Position numbers and translations under genes: made by a program. This document shows positions 52,691-62,013 of a DNA stretch of 64,000 bases, piece by piece (position 1 is the stretch's first letter; every line of letters starts with the position of its first letter). Origin of the DNA: JAOSJL01 sp963704035 (GTDB taxonomy: Bacteria > Actinomycetota > Acidimicrobiia > IMCC26256 > JAOSJL01); NCBI GenBank assembly GCA_963704035.1, contig CAVPGR010000004.1:1240001-1304000 (forward strand). Reading direction: 5' to 3'. The notes below the pieces were generated by a model. It had not been told where the DNA came from. It saw only the letters and a program-made list of their open reading frames with translations, and did not search any database.

Positions 52691-53464
52691 CTAGCTCGGG
52701 TTCTCGCCGCGGATGGTCGTGTGCGCGGCCGTCACGGCGTCGATGACGTCGCGGGCGGCGAATGCTCCCGCCAGGGAGACGCCCACGTCGGCGATGGCCA
52801 GAATCCACATGACCGCGGTCGAGAACAGGGCGCCGACCACCACGCCGATCGTCAGCACGCTCATGGCGATGTACAGCAACCACCAACGCAGGATGAGCGG
52901 CTGCGCCGGATGGCCTGCGGGCATGGCGTCGACCATGGAGCGGTACGGCCACCAGAAGTTCACGATCGGGATGAGGAATCCGGCCACACCGAGCCCCGGC
53001 CCGCGTTTGGCGGGAAGGCCGCTCTCGGCGGCGACCGTCAGCGCCCGGTAGAACCAGATCAGGAAGACGATGCCGACGGCGAGAAGCAGCATCGACGCGA
53101 CGTTGCTGATCAGCGACACCGTCGGGTTCCCGCCGGAGACCCCCGAGATGTCGCCCGAGTCGACGGACTCGCGGAAGGTGTCGCCCAGTTCCTGGAACAA
53201 GAGCGCGCTCGTGACAGCCGAGGCCGCCTGGGCGACGCCGCCCCACGGCATCAGACCGCGTGCCCACCGCGCCGACGCACGCTCGGCATCGAGGCTCGCC
53301 GCGGGTGCGGGGCCGGGCGGGCCCGTTGGGACGGATCCGGCGTCGGAACGGTGGTGGGTCCACTCGGTGCCGTCCCACCACCGCTTGGGCGACTCACCCC
53401 AGGGGTCGTCGTACCAACCCGGTGGCGGCGGCGTCGGCGAGGGCGGTGGCCCGTTCTCGGTCAC
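52691..53464 (-). CDS. DUF2510/DUF4328-like membrane protein
   Basis: A 257-residue protein on the minus strand, inserted between cobA-hemD and hemB. The N terminus has a Pro-rich stretch and the small domain PGWYDDPWGESPKRWWDGTEW (DUF2510 type), then four or five hydrophobic segments with NFWWPYRSMVDAM, the pattern of DUF4328 proteins. No function is known for these. It interrupts an otherwise co-directional heme cluster and is separated from hemB by a 49-base divergent gap. Confidence 0.72.
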   Translation of the reverse strand: MTENGPPPSPTPPPPGWYDDPWGESPKRWWDGTEWTHHRSDAGSVPTGPPGPAPAASLDAERASARWARGLMPWGGVAQAASAVTSALLFQELGDTFRESVDSGDISGVSGGNPTVSLISNVASMLLLAVGIVFLIWFYRALTVAAESGLPAKRGPGLGVAGFLIPIVNFWWPYRSMVDAMPAGHPAQPLILRWWLLYIAMSVLTIGVVVGALFSTAVMWILAIADVGVSLAGAFAARDVIDAVTAAHTTIRGENPS

Positions 53465-53513
53465 GTCCAGAGCCTAGAGGTCGGCCACACGAGTCCCGGT
53501 ACGCTTGGGGGCA

Positions 53514-54494
53514 ATGGGCTTCCCCGAACAACGTCCCCGGCGCCTTCGCCGCACGGCCGCGCTTCGACGCCTCACGGCCGAAACGCAGGTGCAGCGCGGC
53601 GATCTCGTGGCACCGCTGTTCGTCAAGGAGGGGATCGACGCCCCCGAACCCGTGAAGTCACTACCCGGGATCCTCCAGCACACGGTCGAGAGCCTGCGCA
53701 AGGAGGTGCGCGCGTTGGCCGATCTCGGCGTTCCCGCTGTCACACTCTTCGGCGTTCCCGCGGCCAAGGACGCCGTCGGCTCCGGCGCCGACGATCCCGA
53801 CGGAATCGTCCAGGTGGCGCTACGTGAACTGCGCGACGAGGTCGGCGACTCCCTCGTCCTGATCGCCGACTGTTGTCTCGACGAGTACACCGATCACGGG
53901 CACTGCGGCGTGCTCGACGACGATGGGGAGATCGACAACGACGCCACGCTCGAACGGTACGCCTCGACGGCCGTCGTGCAGGCCGACGCCGGCGCCGACG
54001 TGATCGCACCGTCGGGGATGATGGACGGCCAGGTGGGGGCAATCCGGGCGGCACTCGACGCAGCGGGCCACGACCAGCGCGCGATTCTCGCCTACTCGGC
54101 CAAGTACGCCTCCGCGCTCTACGGACCGTTTCGCGACGCCGCCGAGTCCGCGCCCGCGTTCGGCGACCGCCGCGGCTACCAGATGCAGCCCGCCAACGCC
54201 CGGGAGGCTCTCGAGGAGACGGCCCTCGACATCACCGAAGGTGCCGACATGGTGATGGTGAAGCCGGCGATCGCCTACCTCGACGTGTTGAGCGACATGC
54301 GCGACGCCTTCGACGTTCCCGTGGCCGCGTACCACGTGAGCGGTGAGTACGCGATGGTGCACGCGGCCGCCGAGCGGGGATGGATCGACGGCCCCGCCGT
54401 CATGCTCGAGCACGTCACCGCGATCAAGCGAGCGGGTGCCGACTTCATCCTCACCTACGCCACGCGCGACCTGGCCGAACGTCTCGAGGGGTGA
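53514..54494 (+). CDS. hemB: Delta-aminolevulinate dehydratase (porphobilinogen synthase)
   Basis: A 326-residue TIM-barrel enzyme joining two aminolevulinates. Schiff-base lysines lie in YSAKYASALYGPFRDA and MVMVKPAIAYLD; VIAPSGMMDGQVGAIR and EYAMVHAAAERGWID are family blocks. The metal region reads DCCLDEYTDHGHCG, with Cys residues hinting at a zinc-type site but in an atypical spacing. ATG 53514 has TACGCT eight bases upstream, again a leaderless-type start. Confidence 0.92.
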   Translation: MGFPEQRPRRLRRTAALRRLTAETQVQRGDLVAPLFVKEGIDAPEPVKSLPGILQHTVESLRKEVRALADLGVPAVTLFGVPAAKDAVGSGADDPDGIVQVALRELRDEVGDSLVLIADCCLDEYTDHGHCGVLDDDGEIDNDATLERYASTAVVQADAGADVIAPSGMMDGQVGAIRAALDAAGHDQRAILAYSAKYASALYGPFRDAAESAPAFGDRRGYQMQPANAREALEETALDITEGADMVMVKPAIAYLDVLSDMRDAFDVPVAAYHVSGEYAMVHAAAERGWIDGPAVMLEHVTAIKRAGADFILTYATRDLAERLEG

Positions 54495-55762
54495 GCGATA
54501 CACCGTTCGACCGTCCGCGCCGGGTCATCCCCGGTGGCGTGAACTCGCCGGTGCGGGCCTTCGGGTCCGTCGGCGGCGAGCCGGTCTTCGTACGCAGCGG
54601 GCAGGGGGCGTATCTCACAGATGTGGACGGCCGCCGCCGCCTCGACTACGTGCAGTCGTGGGGCGCGTCGATTCTCGGCCACGCCGCGCCCCACATCGTG
54701 GAGGCTGTCCAGGCTGCGGCGGCCGAAGGTACGTCCTTCGGCGCCCCGACACTTCGTGAGGTGGAGCTCGCCGAGGCCATCGTCGAGCGTGTGCCGTCGG
54801 TCGACGAGGTCCGTCTCGTCAACTCCGGTACGGAGGCCGGCATGACAGCGGTGCGCCTCGCCGCGGAGCCACGGGTCGGCCGAAGCTCCTCAAGTTCGCC
54901 GGTTGCTACCACGGCCACGTCGATGCACTGCTCGTCGAGGCCGGGAGCGGCGTGGCGACACTCGGTCTTCCCGGGTCGGCCGGTGTGACTGAGGGCACCG
55001 TCGCTGACACCGTCGTCGTCGGATACAACGACGTCATAGCAGTCGAGGCCGTATTCGACGAGCACGGCGACGATCTCGCTGCCGTTCTGGTGGAACCCGT
55101 CGCCGCCAACATGGGGCTCGTCCCGCCCGCCCCCGGCTTTCTCGAGCAACTCCGGGAGCGCTGCGACGCGAGCGGCTCGGTCCTCGTGTTCGACGAGGTG
55201 ATCACGGGCTTCCGGCTGGGCCTCGGTGGAGCGCAGGAGCGATTCGGTGTCAGTCCTGATCTCACGATGCTCGGGAAGGTGATCGGAGGCGGGCTGCCGC
55301 TGGCCGCGATCGGGGGCAGGGCCGACCTGATGGATGAGCTCGCGCCGCTCGGCGACGTGTACCAGGCAGGCACACTCTCGGGAAACCCGCTGGCCACCGC
55401 CGCGGGCCTCGCCGCGCTCGAGGGCCTGAACCCCGACGCGTACGCCCGGCTGGAATCGAGTGTCGCACTGCTCTGCGGCGGGCTCACCGAGGTCTTCGAG
55501 GCGGCGGGCGTGGCGGCGCAGGTTCCCCGGGTCGGCACTCTGGCAGGGCTGTTCTTCTGCGATGGTCCGGTGACCGATTTCAGCACGGCCCGGGCGGCCT
55601 ACCACGACCGCTACGCGCGGCTACTTCCACGGGATGCTCGACGCCGGGATCTCGCTCGCACCGAGTGGATACGAGGTGCTGTTCACGAGCCTTGCCCACA
55701 CCACCGCCGACATCGAGCACACGATCGACACAGCGGGCGCCGTGGCCGCGACACTGGCGTGA
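54491..55762 (+). CDS. hemL: Glutamate-1-semialdehyde 2,1-aminomutase, two frameshifts
   Basis: PLP aminomutase making aminolevulinate. GTG 54491 overlaps the hemB stop. The N-terminal part (RVIPGGVNSPVRAFGSVGGE, NSGTEAGMTAVRLA), the middle (PKLLKFAGCYHGHVDALLVE, the PLP lysine in TMLGKVIGGGLPLAAIGG) and the end (LDAGISLAPSGYEVLFTSLA) are in three successive frames. A C is missing near 54861 and a G is extra near 55620. Repair gives 423 residues, normal for HemL. Probable sequence errors. Confidence 0.88.
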
Positions 55763-56292
55763 TGGTGCGCTACGAGATCGTCGCCGACAGCTCGGAGATC
55801 CAGCTCGACGCCTCGTCGAGCGTGCATCCGATCCACACATCGACCCGCGGTCTCACCGGTTTCGTGGAGCTCGACGACACCGACGGCGTGTTCAGCCTTT
55901 CGGATTCGCCCGCGGGCTCGAGTCCCGGCGAGCTCCACGTTCCGCTCGGTGAGCTGCGCTCGGGCAATCCGCTCATCGACCGCGAGACACGTCGGCGCCT
56001 CGACACCAAGAGCCACCCGGAGATCAGCGGCCTGTTGACGTCGTTGTCACACGTGGAGGGCGACCGCTATGCCGCGACGGGTTCGGTGGAACTCATGGGT
56101 GAGTCCGTCGACGTCGAGGGCGAGCTGACCATCAGCCGTGCAGAGGCGGCCGACGCCGGCGACGACACTCTGCGTATCGAAGGCGAACAGGTCTTCGATG
56201 TGCGTGACTGGGGTGTCAAACCACCGAAGCTGCTCGTGGTGAAGGTCCACCCCGACGTCACCGTCGGGATCTCGCTGGTTCTTCGCCCCTGA
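55762..56292 (+). CDS. YceI-family protein
   Basis: A 176-residue beta-barrel protein of the YceI lipid/isoprenoid-binding-like family: the N-terminal VRYEIVADSSEIQLDASSSV and SVHPIHTSTRGLTGFVEL match the family, but no signal peptide is present, so it should be cytoplasmic. Several Asp/Glu-rich loops replace the usual periplasmic form. Its ATG uses the A of the hemL TGA stop. Followed by a strong palindromic terminator. Confidence 0.72.
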   Translation: MVRYEIVADSSEIQLDASSSVHPIHTSTRGLTGFVELDDTDGVFSLSDSPAGSSPGELHVPLGELRSGNPLIDRETRRRLDTKSHPEISGLLTSLSHVEGDRYAATGSVELMGESVDVEGELTISRAEAADAGDDTLRIEGEQVFDVRDWGVKPPKLLVVKVHPDVTVGISLVLRP

Positions 56293-56303
56293 GCCGAGCG
56301 CAT

Positions 56304-56347
56304 GATGCGTCCGAGACGCGCGCTATAGCGCGCGTCTCGGACGCATC
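56304..56347. terminator. 44-bp perfect palindrome, bidirectional terminator
   Basis: A 22-base arm (GATGCGTCCGAGACGCGCGC then TA) is followed at once by its exact reverse complement, with no loop and no mismatch. It sits between the convergent YceI gene (stop 56290-56292) and the minus-strand respiratory operon (stop from 56372), so it can terminate both. Confidence 0.75.
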
Positions 56348-56371
56348 AAACGGAACCGGCAGCGGTGAGCC

Positions 56372-56614
56372 CTACTGGTTCTCGATGTCGTCGTCTTCGA
56401 GGCGCTTGCGGCGGACGCGGTCCATCAGGAACAGACCACCCACGAAGAGGAAGCACATCACGGAGAAGAGAATGAACGCCACGTCGCCGTCCTCGGAGGC
56501 GTCGACGAGCTGTTGAGCGGAGGCCGGCGTGGCGAAGGCCAGCACGGCCAGGACGCCCAGAGTGAGAGCCTGGACCGCCTTGCACCAGTGTCGTCGCAGG
56601 ATCGGTGGCAGCAT
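56372..56614 (-). CDS. Small membrane protein at the end of the bc complex operon
   Basis: An 80-residue protein with a signal-like segment (ALTLGVLAVLAFATPASA) and a second helix (VAFILFSVMCFLFVGGLFLM), ending in a charged tail. The in-frame ATG 56614 has no ribosome site, whereas ATG 56649 has GGAG upstream but is in another frame; a one-base error between 56615 and 56649 would reconcile them. Position as last gene of the operon suggests a small structural subunit or assembly factor of the cytochrome complex. Confidence 0.5.
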   Translation of the reverse strand: MLPPILRRHWCKAVQALTLGVLAVLAFATPASAQQLVDASEDGDVAFILFSVMCFLFVGGLFLMDRVRRKRLEDDDIENQ

Positions 56615-56661
56615 CCGTGACGCGTCCGTGGCGGCATCCGTGACAGCATCGTGGCTCCTCG

Positions 56662-57470
56662 TTACCCGACAGGCTCGGGTTGGCGGTCGGCGTCGGCGTC
56701 GGGGCGTCGGTGGTGGCGAGCTCGGCTTCCTCGCGCTGGCGAAGCAGGTCCTGTTCACGCCAGTGCATGCTGAGCAGGCACAGGATGAAGAAGATCGAGC
56801 TGGCGCCGAACACGATCCACGGCGGTTGGCGCATCGACCCGAGGTCACGCAGCAGCACGAGTGTCTGAGTGGGCTCTCCCAACTTGCACTCCGGCTCGGG
56901 GATCGGGTCGCCCACGGGAACCTCGAGCGCCGCGGTGTCGACCGGGCACACGACCACGGCCGCGTAGTGAGGCACGTGCCAAAGGAGGTTGTCCTTCTCG
57001 CCTCCGACTTCGAAAGCGTCGACGACCAGGTAGTCCGCGGAGCTCGTGAACGTGGCGAGCTCGCTCTCCTCCCCGGTGAGCGCGACGTCGGCGGCCGCCG
57101 CCAGATCTGATCTGTCCTCCTCAGGCACCTCGGTGCCGTCGGTCTCGATCGTCTGGACGGCAGCGGCTTCGGCTTTCGCCGGCTCTTCGACGACCTCGAC
57201 ACCCTGCCACTCGGGGATCCTGCCCTTGAGCGTGCCGAGCGGGTCGGTGTTGGTGAGCCACAGCAGCGAGAGCAGCACCATGAAGCCCGACAGCCCGCCT
57301 GCCGCGACGAGGAAGCCGAGCCGGGCACCGAGGTTGGTGCCGAGCAGCAGGTAGACCGAGCCGCAGAACAGCCCGATCGCGCACGCCACGACGAGGACAC
57401 CCTTGAGGGTGGGGTTCCACAGCGTTCGCTCGCCGATCTCCTCGGACGCCGTGATGAGTAGTGCGGTCAT
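56662..57470 (-). CDS. Membrane protein of the bc complex operon, end uncertain
   Basis: About 268 residues from ATG 57470. Two N-terminal helices (GVLVVACAIGLFCGSVYLLLG, then LGFLVAAGGLSGFMVLLSLLWL), a long soluble part and a third helix (PPWIVFGASSIFFILCLLSM). A repetitive Pro-Thr tail follows, after which a TAA at 56662-56664 lies in a neighbouring frame; in the present frame the reading runs on into the next gene. A slip in the CCGACGCCGACG stretch would give the natural stop. Not recognised; possibly a complex-specific subunit. Confidence 0.5.
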
Positions 57471-57482
57471 CGCGTCAGGCTC

Positions 57483-58925
57483 CTAGAGGTTTCGTTCGTA
57501 GTCGACGATGGCGTCGATCTGCTCGTCGGTGAGCATCTGAGCGAACCCGGGCATCCGGCCCGTGCCGATACCTGCCACCCCGTAGGGCACCTGGTAGACG
57601 GAGCCGGTGCGGACGAACTCCAGATGGAGCGCCGGGTCGGGGAACTGTCGCGCCTCGGAGCCGTCGCGCAGGTTCGGGCCGAATGCGCCGCCACCCTGCG
57701 GTCCGGGAAGCGGCGCGGCGGCGGGGTCGAGCGGGTTGAAGTATGACCAGCCGTCGGTGTGACAGCGGGCGCAGTTGAGCTCGAACAGGAGCTCGCCATC
57801 ACTGGCGATCTCGACGCGGTCGACCCACGCCTGAGCGCTCTCGAGCTGGCGCTCCGCAGACTCGAGGGCGAGCTCGGACGCCTCCACCTCGTCGAGGGTC
57901 TCGGCCGCGGCGAGTTGCGCCTCCGCTTCTTCGACGGCGACCTCGGCGTCGGTGACGGCCTGCTGCGGTGTGCTCTGGATCTCCTTGAGCTGGTTGATCG
58001 CGTTCGTGACCGCGTCGGTCGCCTCGGCGACCGTTTCCTCGGGAGCGTCGACCGGAAGAGCATCGCGGGCGACGCGAGCTTCGGCGACAGCCTCTTCGCG
58101 TTGGGCGAGTTCCTCAGGGGTCGCGGTACCGCGTAGGTCGTCGAACTGAGTGGTCGCACGTGCTTGGGCGTCTTCGGGGGAGATCTGGATCGACTCGATG
58201 TAGTTGAGGAGGTCTTCGATCGCCTGGTCGTTCTTCGCTCCCGTCGACGTGACACCGCCGTAGTCGGTACCCCACGCCGGCATCGGCGTGCCGGGGCGCC
58301 CGAACACGATGATCTGCTTGATCTGCTCACGTCCGGTGCGGTTCTCGGGGCTCTGGTCGGGATAGCGCAGGAACACGGTGTCGAGAGGGGGAGCGCTCCA
58401 GGACACCTGTGACGGTCGGCACTCGGGGTTGGCGTCGAAGTCAACCTCCCCGCCCTCGGGAGGCTCACACACGGGGTCGGGGTTCGCGATCACGGTCGTT
58501 GCATTCCCGCCGCTGCCGTCACCACCGTGGCAGTTGGCACACGCGAGGGACAGGTTTGCGTCGAAGTGTTCGCCTCCCTCGGCGGCGAAGAGAACCTGCC
58601 CGCGCTCGACCGACCGGCCGTCGAAGCCCTCTTGGGCCGCGCTCTGGCGACCCGGCTCCCGCAACCAGTAGAGCGGGAGCGCGACCGCGATGATCGCCGA
58701 CGAGAGCAGCGCCCATCCCAGCACCTTCTCGAGACGACTGGTCTCGAGGATGTCGTCGTCGTAGTTCGGCGTGAGGTTCGGGGGCTTTCGGGTCGTGCGG
58801 AAGCGGGCACGGAACACCCAGATCGTCAACCCGAGGAGGACCAGGAGGTTGAGGATGATCACCAACGAGCGGAACGACGTGGGGTCGTTGACGATCTCGC
58901 TGGGGATGGACTCGGCCAGGATCAT
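57483..58925 (-). CDS. Diheme cytochrome c subunit with coiled-coil insert
   Basis: A 480-residue membrane-anchored c-type cytochrome. Two helices at the N terminus (SLVIILNLLVLLGLTIWVF and VLGWALLSSAIIAVALPLYW), heme site 1 CANCHGGDGSG near residue 130, heme site 2 CARCHTDGWSY near residue 386. Between them, residues about 265-370 form an Ala/Glu-rich coiled coil. It carries electrons from the Rieske centre to terminal oxidase or other acceptors, as QcrC does in actinobacteria. The coiled coil between the hemes is unusual. Confidence 0.82.
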   Translation of the reverse strand: MILAESIPSEIVNDPTSFRSLVIILNLLVLLGLTIWVFRARFRTTRKPPNLTPNYDDDILETSRLEKVLGWALLSSAIIAVALPLYWLREPGRQSAAQEGFDGRSVERGQVLFAAEGGEHFDANLSLACANCHGGDGSGGNATTVIANPDPVCEPPEGGEVDFDANPECRPSQVSWSAPPLDTVFLRYPDQSPENRTGREQIKQIIVFGRPGTPMPAWGTDYGGVTSTGAKNDQAIEDLLNYIESIQISPEDAQARATTQFDDLRGTATPEELAQREEAVAEARVARDALPVDAPEETVAEATDAVTNAINQLKEIQSTPQQAVTDAEVAVEEAEAQLAAAETLDEVEASELALESAERQLESAQAWVDRVEIASDGELLFELNCARCHTDGWSYFNPLDPAAAPLPGPQGGGAFGPNLRDGSEARQFPDPALHLEFVRTGSVYQVPYGVAGIGTGRMPGFAQMLTDEQIDAIVDYERNL

Positions 58926-58942
58926 GGGGATGGAAGCCTCAC

Positions 58943-59851
58943 TCAGACGCAGTTCGGGCCCTCTTGGCCCTGTTCGGTCGTGTCGGTGCCGATGGGCGGG
59001 CCCTGGATCACGATCCCGGTGTTGACGGTGACGTCACCAGCGGTGATCTCGATCGGGAAGCGGTCCATCCCCCGGGGGGCGGGACCACCTTTCTTCTCGC
59101 CCACGCGGTTGTACTTCGAACCGTGGCAGGGACACTCGAACCACTGCGACGTCTCGCACCACGGCACCCGGCAACCCAGGTGCGGACACTTCTGCCACAA
59201 CGCCACGAGACCAGCCTCCATGCCGGGTAGCAGCGCCGGGTCGTAGACCTGTTCTGCGGCGGGGAGCGCGTCGGCGGGGTAGGGGTTGAGGAACGTGCGT
59301 GCCTCGGGGTTGTAGACCGGTGCTTTCTTCTCCTCGATCTGGCTCAGGATGTCGTCGAGGCTCCCGACGCGGATCTTCCCGCCGAAGCCACCGGCGCTGG
59401 ATGGCCACAGGAACCCGATCAGCGACGCCCCGAAGGCAGCCGTGGCGAGGCCCACGAGCATCAGAGTCGACCGGTTGAAGAACTGGCGGCGCGTGACCCC
59501 GAGCTCCTCTTCGTCGATCGGCTCGTAGGCGGCGACCGTTCCCGCCGGCTTCGTGGCGATTTCGCCACTGGCTGCCCGGCGGGCTTCGTCGGCGCGTGCC
59601 CGTGCGGTGGCCGCCACTTCGACGTTGGTGCCCGCGGCCCCGGCCTCGGTGGTGCCGGCCTCGGCGGTATCAGTCGCGATGGTGTCGCCGGTGTCGGTCG
59701 ACGTGTCCCGCTGTCTCGTTTCACGACTGAGGCGGCCCGTGTCGGAACGTCGGCGCGATCCGCCGAGCAGGAACACGGTGGCGGCGGCGAGCACGAGGAA
59801 CACCCCGATGAGGATCGGGAGGAGCGTCGACAGGGAGAGCGCGAGTGTCAT
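58943..59851 (-). CDS. qcrA: Rieske iron-sulfur subunit of the bc complex
   Basis: A 302-residue protein with an N-terminal helix (LLPILIGVFLVLAAATVFLL), an acidic/Ala-rich linker, a second helix (LMLVGLATAAFGASLIGFLW) and a C-terminal Rieske domain with CPHLGC and CPCHGSKYN, giving two Cys and two His ligands. It accepts electrons from menaquinol at the Qo site and passes them to the cytochrome c subunit. Confidence 0.87.
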   Translation of the reverse strand: MTLALSLSTLLPILIGVFLVLAAATVFLLGGSRRRSDTGRLSRETRQRDTSTDTGDTIATDTAEAGTTEAGAAGTNVEVAATARARADEARRAASGEIATKPAGTVAAYEPIDEEELGVTRRQFFNRSTLMLVGLATAAFGASLIGFLWPSSAGGFGGKIRVGSLDDILSQIEEKKAPVYNPEARTFLNPYPADALPAAEQVYDPALLPGMEAGLVALWQKCPHLGCRVPWCETSQWFECPCHGSKYNRVGEKKGGPAPRGMDRFPIEITAGDVTVNTGIVIQGPPIGTDTTEQGQEGPNCV

Positions 59852-59855
59852 GGGT

Positions 59856-60770
59856 CTACAGCTCGAAGAAGATCGGGTTGTCCCACGGGAACAGGAAGTT
59901 GAATCCGGTTCCCCGGAAGAACGAGCCGATGATGACGAGCACGGCCCAGAACATCAGGAACAACGTGAACAGGGAGATGGCGAACTTTCGGTCTTCGGGC
60001 TTGTGCGACGGGTTCTTGTCGACGTAGGGGGCGAGGATCAGCAGGAACAAACCGATACCCGGGATCGTGACGCCGGCCACCATCGGCTGGAACATCGTGA
60101 GGAGTTCCTGCAGCCCCAGGAAGTACCACGGCGCCTTCGAGGGGTTCGGGGTGGCGTTGAAGTCGGCGAGGCCGAGGAGTGGGGCGCGGACAACTGCCGA
60201 GAAGATGAAGACGAGCGCCGTCATGAGCAACAGAGCGGAGAACTCGATCACGAGCAGGTGCGGCCAGGTGTGGACTTTGTCGACGGTCTGGGCGCGGGTC
60301 TGTTGGATCGACCCGGACTTGACGACGGTGAGCAGGCGCTGGGTGTGACCGCCCGGGCCGGTCACCGTGGGAGCCGGCGCCGCGGTGGCGGTGGCCGTGG
60401 CGGCTCCCGCACCTGCGGCGGCGGGCGCGGCCGCACCGCCGCCGGCGTCGGGGTCCTCACCCGCGAGCGATGCGCGGCGACGCCGCGAGCGTTCCAGAAG
60501 ATGAGCGGGGACCCCGGATTTCTCGGAGGCCTCCTCCGACGCGGCCGATGCACCACTTCCCGCGGCGGGTGCGGCCTCGTCGGAAGCCGCGGGCGCGGCC
60601 TCTTCGGCGGCGCCTCCCGTGTCGGCTTCGGGCGCTGTTTCTCCCGCGGCCTCTCCAGCGGCTTCTCCAGCGTCCTCTGCAGCGCTGTCGCCCTCGTCGT
60701 CGGTGGGCAGTCCGAGTGCCTTACGGCGCTCCTGGCTGCGCTTGAGGAGATGTTCGGGTATGTCGGTCAT
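59856..60770 (-). CDS. Cytochrome b subunit IV-like protein with long N-terminal extension
   Basis: A 304-residue protein. The C-terminal half has three helices like b6f subunit IV or the C-terminal part of cytochrome b, with the Qo-site segment PSKAPWYFLGLQELL (APWY where many enzymes have PEWY). The first 150 residues are Ala/Glu-rich and contain two related motifs, IPEHLLKRSQERRKALG and VPAHLLERSRRRRASLAG, with a low-complexity spacer. It pairs with the separate b6-type protein. Confidence 0.8.
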   Translation of the reverse strand: MTDIPEHLLKRSQERRKALGLPTDDEGDSAAEDAGEAAGEAAGETAPEADTGGAAEEAAPAASDEAAPAAGSGASAASEEASEKSGVPAHLLERSRRRRASLAGEDPDAGGGAAAPAAAGAGAATATATAAPAPTVTGPGGHTQRLLTVVKSGSIQQTRAQTVDKVHTWPHLLVIEFSALLLMTALVFIFSAVVRAPLLGLADFNATPNPSKAPWYFLGLQELLTMFQPMVAGVTIPGIGLFLLILAPYVDKNPSHKPEDRKFAISLFTLFLMFWAVLVIIGSFFRGTGFNFLFPWDNPIFFEL

Positions 60771-60782
60771 GGGTGCATCGGC

Positions 60783-61580
60783 CTACAGAGGTCCGGAGAT
60801 TCCGCCGTCCTTGCGGACGCGCCAGAAGTGAACGGCCATGAAGATCACGATCGTGAACGGTAAGAGCAGCACATGCAGGACGTACCAGCGCAGCAAGGTA
60901 TCGGTTCCGATCTCCTTCGAACCGAGCAAGACGAAGCGCACCTCGCTTCCGAACACGGGGGTGAAGCCCATCATGTTCGTGCCCACCGTCACCGCCCACA
61001 GCGCCAGCTGGTCCCACGGGAGCAGGTAGCCGGTGAACGAGAGCAGAAGGGTGAGCATGAGCAGAACGACACCGATCACCCAGTTGAATTCGCGCGGCGC
61101 CTTGTACGCGCCGTGGTAGAAGACGCGGCTCATGTGCAGGAACACCGACAGCACCATGAGGTGCGCCGCCCATCGGTGCATGTTGCGAACGAGCGAGCCG
61201 AACGTGACCGCGGTCTCGAGAGTCTGGATGTCGTTCCACGCCTGTACGTCGGTGGGCCGGTAGAAGAACATCAGGAAGATCCCGGTCACCGTCAGCAGCA
61301 TGAACAGGAAGAACGACAGACCGCCGAGGCAGAGCGTGTATGAGACCTTCACGGCGTGCCGCTTCACCTTCACCGGGTGGAGGTGGTACAGCACGTTGTT
61401 CATGATCACGTAGGAGCGGTTCCGGGGGCTGTCGGTGTAGCCCTTCCGGTAGATCGAGCCGGGACGGAAGATCGACGTCCACGCCTGCGACTCGCCGATC
61501 TTGCCGGGGATCTCGCGGGCCTTCTCGAGGATCCTGCCCCCTCGGCCGTTCCCGTTTCCGCTTCCGTTTCCGTTCGCCAC
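60783..61580 (-). CDS. qcrB: Cytochrome b6-type subunit (diheme b)
   Basis: A 265-residue integral membrane protein with four helices. Heme ligands are expected in NMHRWAAHLMVLSVFLHMSRVF and YVLHVLLLPFTIVIFMAVHF; LSFTGYLLPWDQLALWAVTV is a conserved quinone-site stretch. GTG 61580 with AAGGACG upstream is used; a Gly/Asn-rich N terminus follows. Cytochrome b is split here into b6 and subunit IV, unlike the single QcrB of most actinobacteria. Confidence 0.86.
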   Translation of the reverse strand: MANGNGSGNGNGRGGRILEKAREIPGKIGESQAWTSIFRPGSIYRKGYTDSPRNRSYVIMNNVLYHLHPVKVKRHAVKVSYTLCLGGLSFFLFMLLTVTGIFLMFFYRPTDVQAWNDIQTLETAVTFGSLVRNMHRWAAHLMVLSVFLHMSRVFYHGAYKAPREFNWVIGVVLLMLTLLLSFTGYLLPWDQLALWAVTVGTNMMGFTPVFGSEVRFVLLGSKEIGTDTLLRWYVLHVLLLPFTIVIFMAVHFWRVRKDGGISGPL

Positions 61581-61597
61581 GTCGACGTCCTTCGTCC

Positions 61598-62011
61598 TTA
61601 GAACCGCAGGCCGTAGCTGTAGCCGTGGCGGTTCGTGCGGGTGTGCGGGTCGCCGTCGGCGATGTCGGGGTTGAGCTTGCCGAGGATGATCACGCCGGTG
61701 GGGCAGCGGTCGACGCAGAGGGCGCATCGGGTGCACACGTCTTCGTCGACGATGAACGCCACATGGTCACGCGGGTCTTCGCCCGGCTGTTCGGTGTTGA
61801 TGGCGTCCGCGATGGCGTCGACCCTCACCATGTGGATGCACTTCCACGGACAGATGTCGACGCAGCCCTCGCAGAGGATGCACTCGGCCTGGTCGATGTG
61901 CAGGAACTGCTTCGGCTTCACCGCCTGCGTGAGGTAGCTCGGGTCGACCTCGGCGAGCTCGTAGTCGGTGACGAAGTCGGGCATCGGAGGGTTGGCCTCG
62001 GTGCGTGCCAC
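61598..62011 (-). CDS. Two-cluster 4Fe-4S ferredoxin in the bc operon
   Basis: A 137-residue protein with two 4Fe-4S sites (CILCEGCVDICPWKCIHM and CTRCALCVDRCPTGVI), resembling the bacterial ferredoxin-type subunit found beside some bc complexes. It may carry electrons into the complex, or form an extra intraoperon subunit. GTG start at 62011, two bases after the upstream stop. Confidence 0.82.
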   Translation of the reverse strand: MARTEANPPMPDFVTDYELAEVDPSYLTQAVKPKQFLHIDQAECILCEGCVDICPWKCIHMVRVDAIADAINTEQPGEDPRDHVAFIVDEDVCTRCALCVDRCPTGVIILGKLNPDIADGDPHTRTNRHGYSYGLRF

Positions 62012-62013
62012 GG

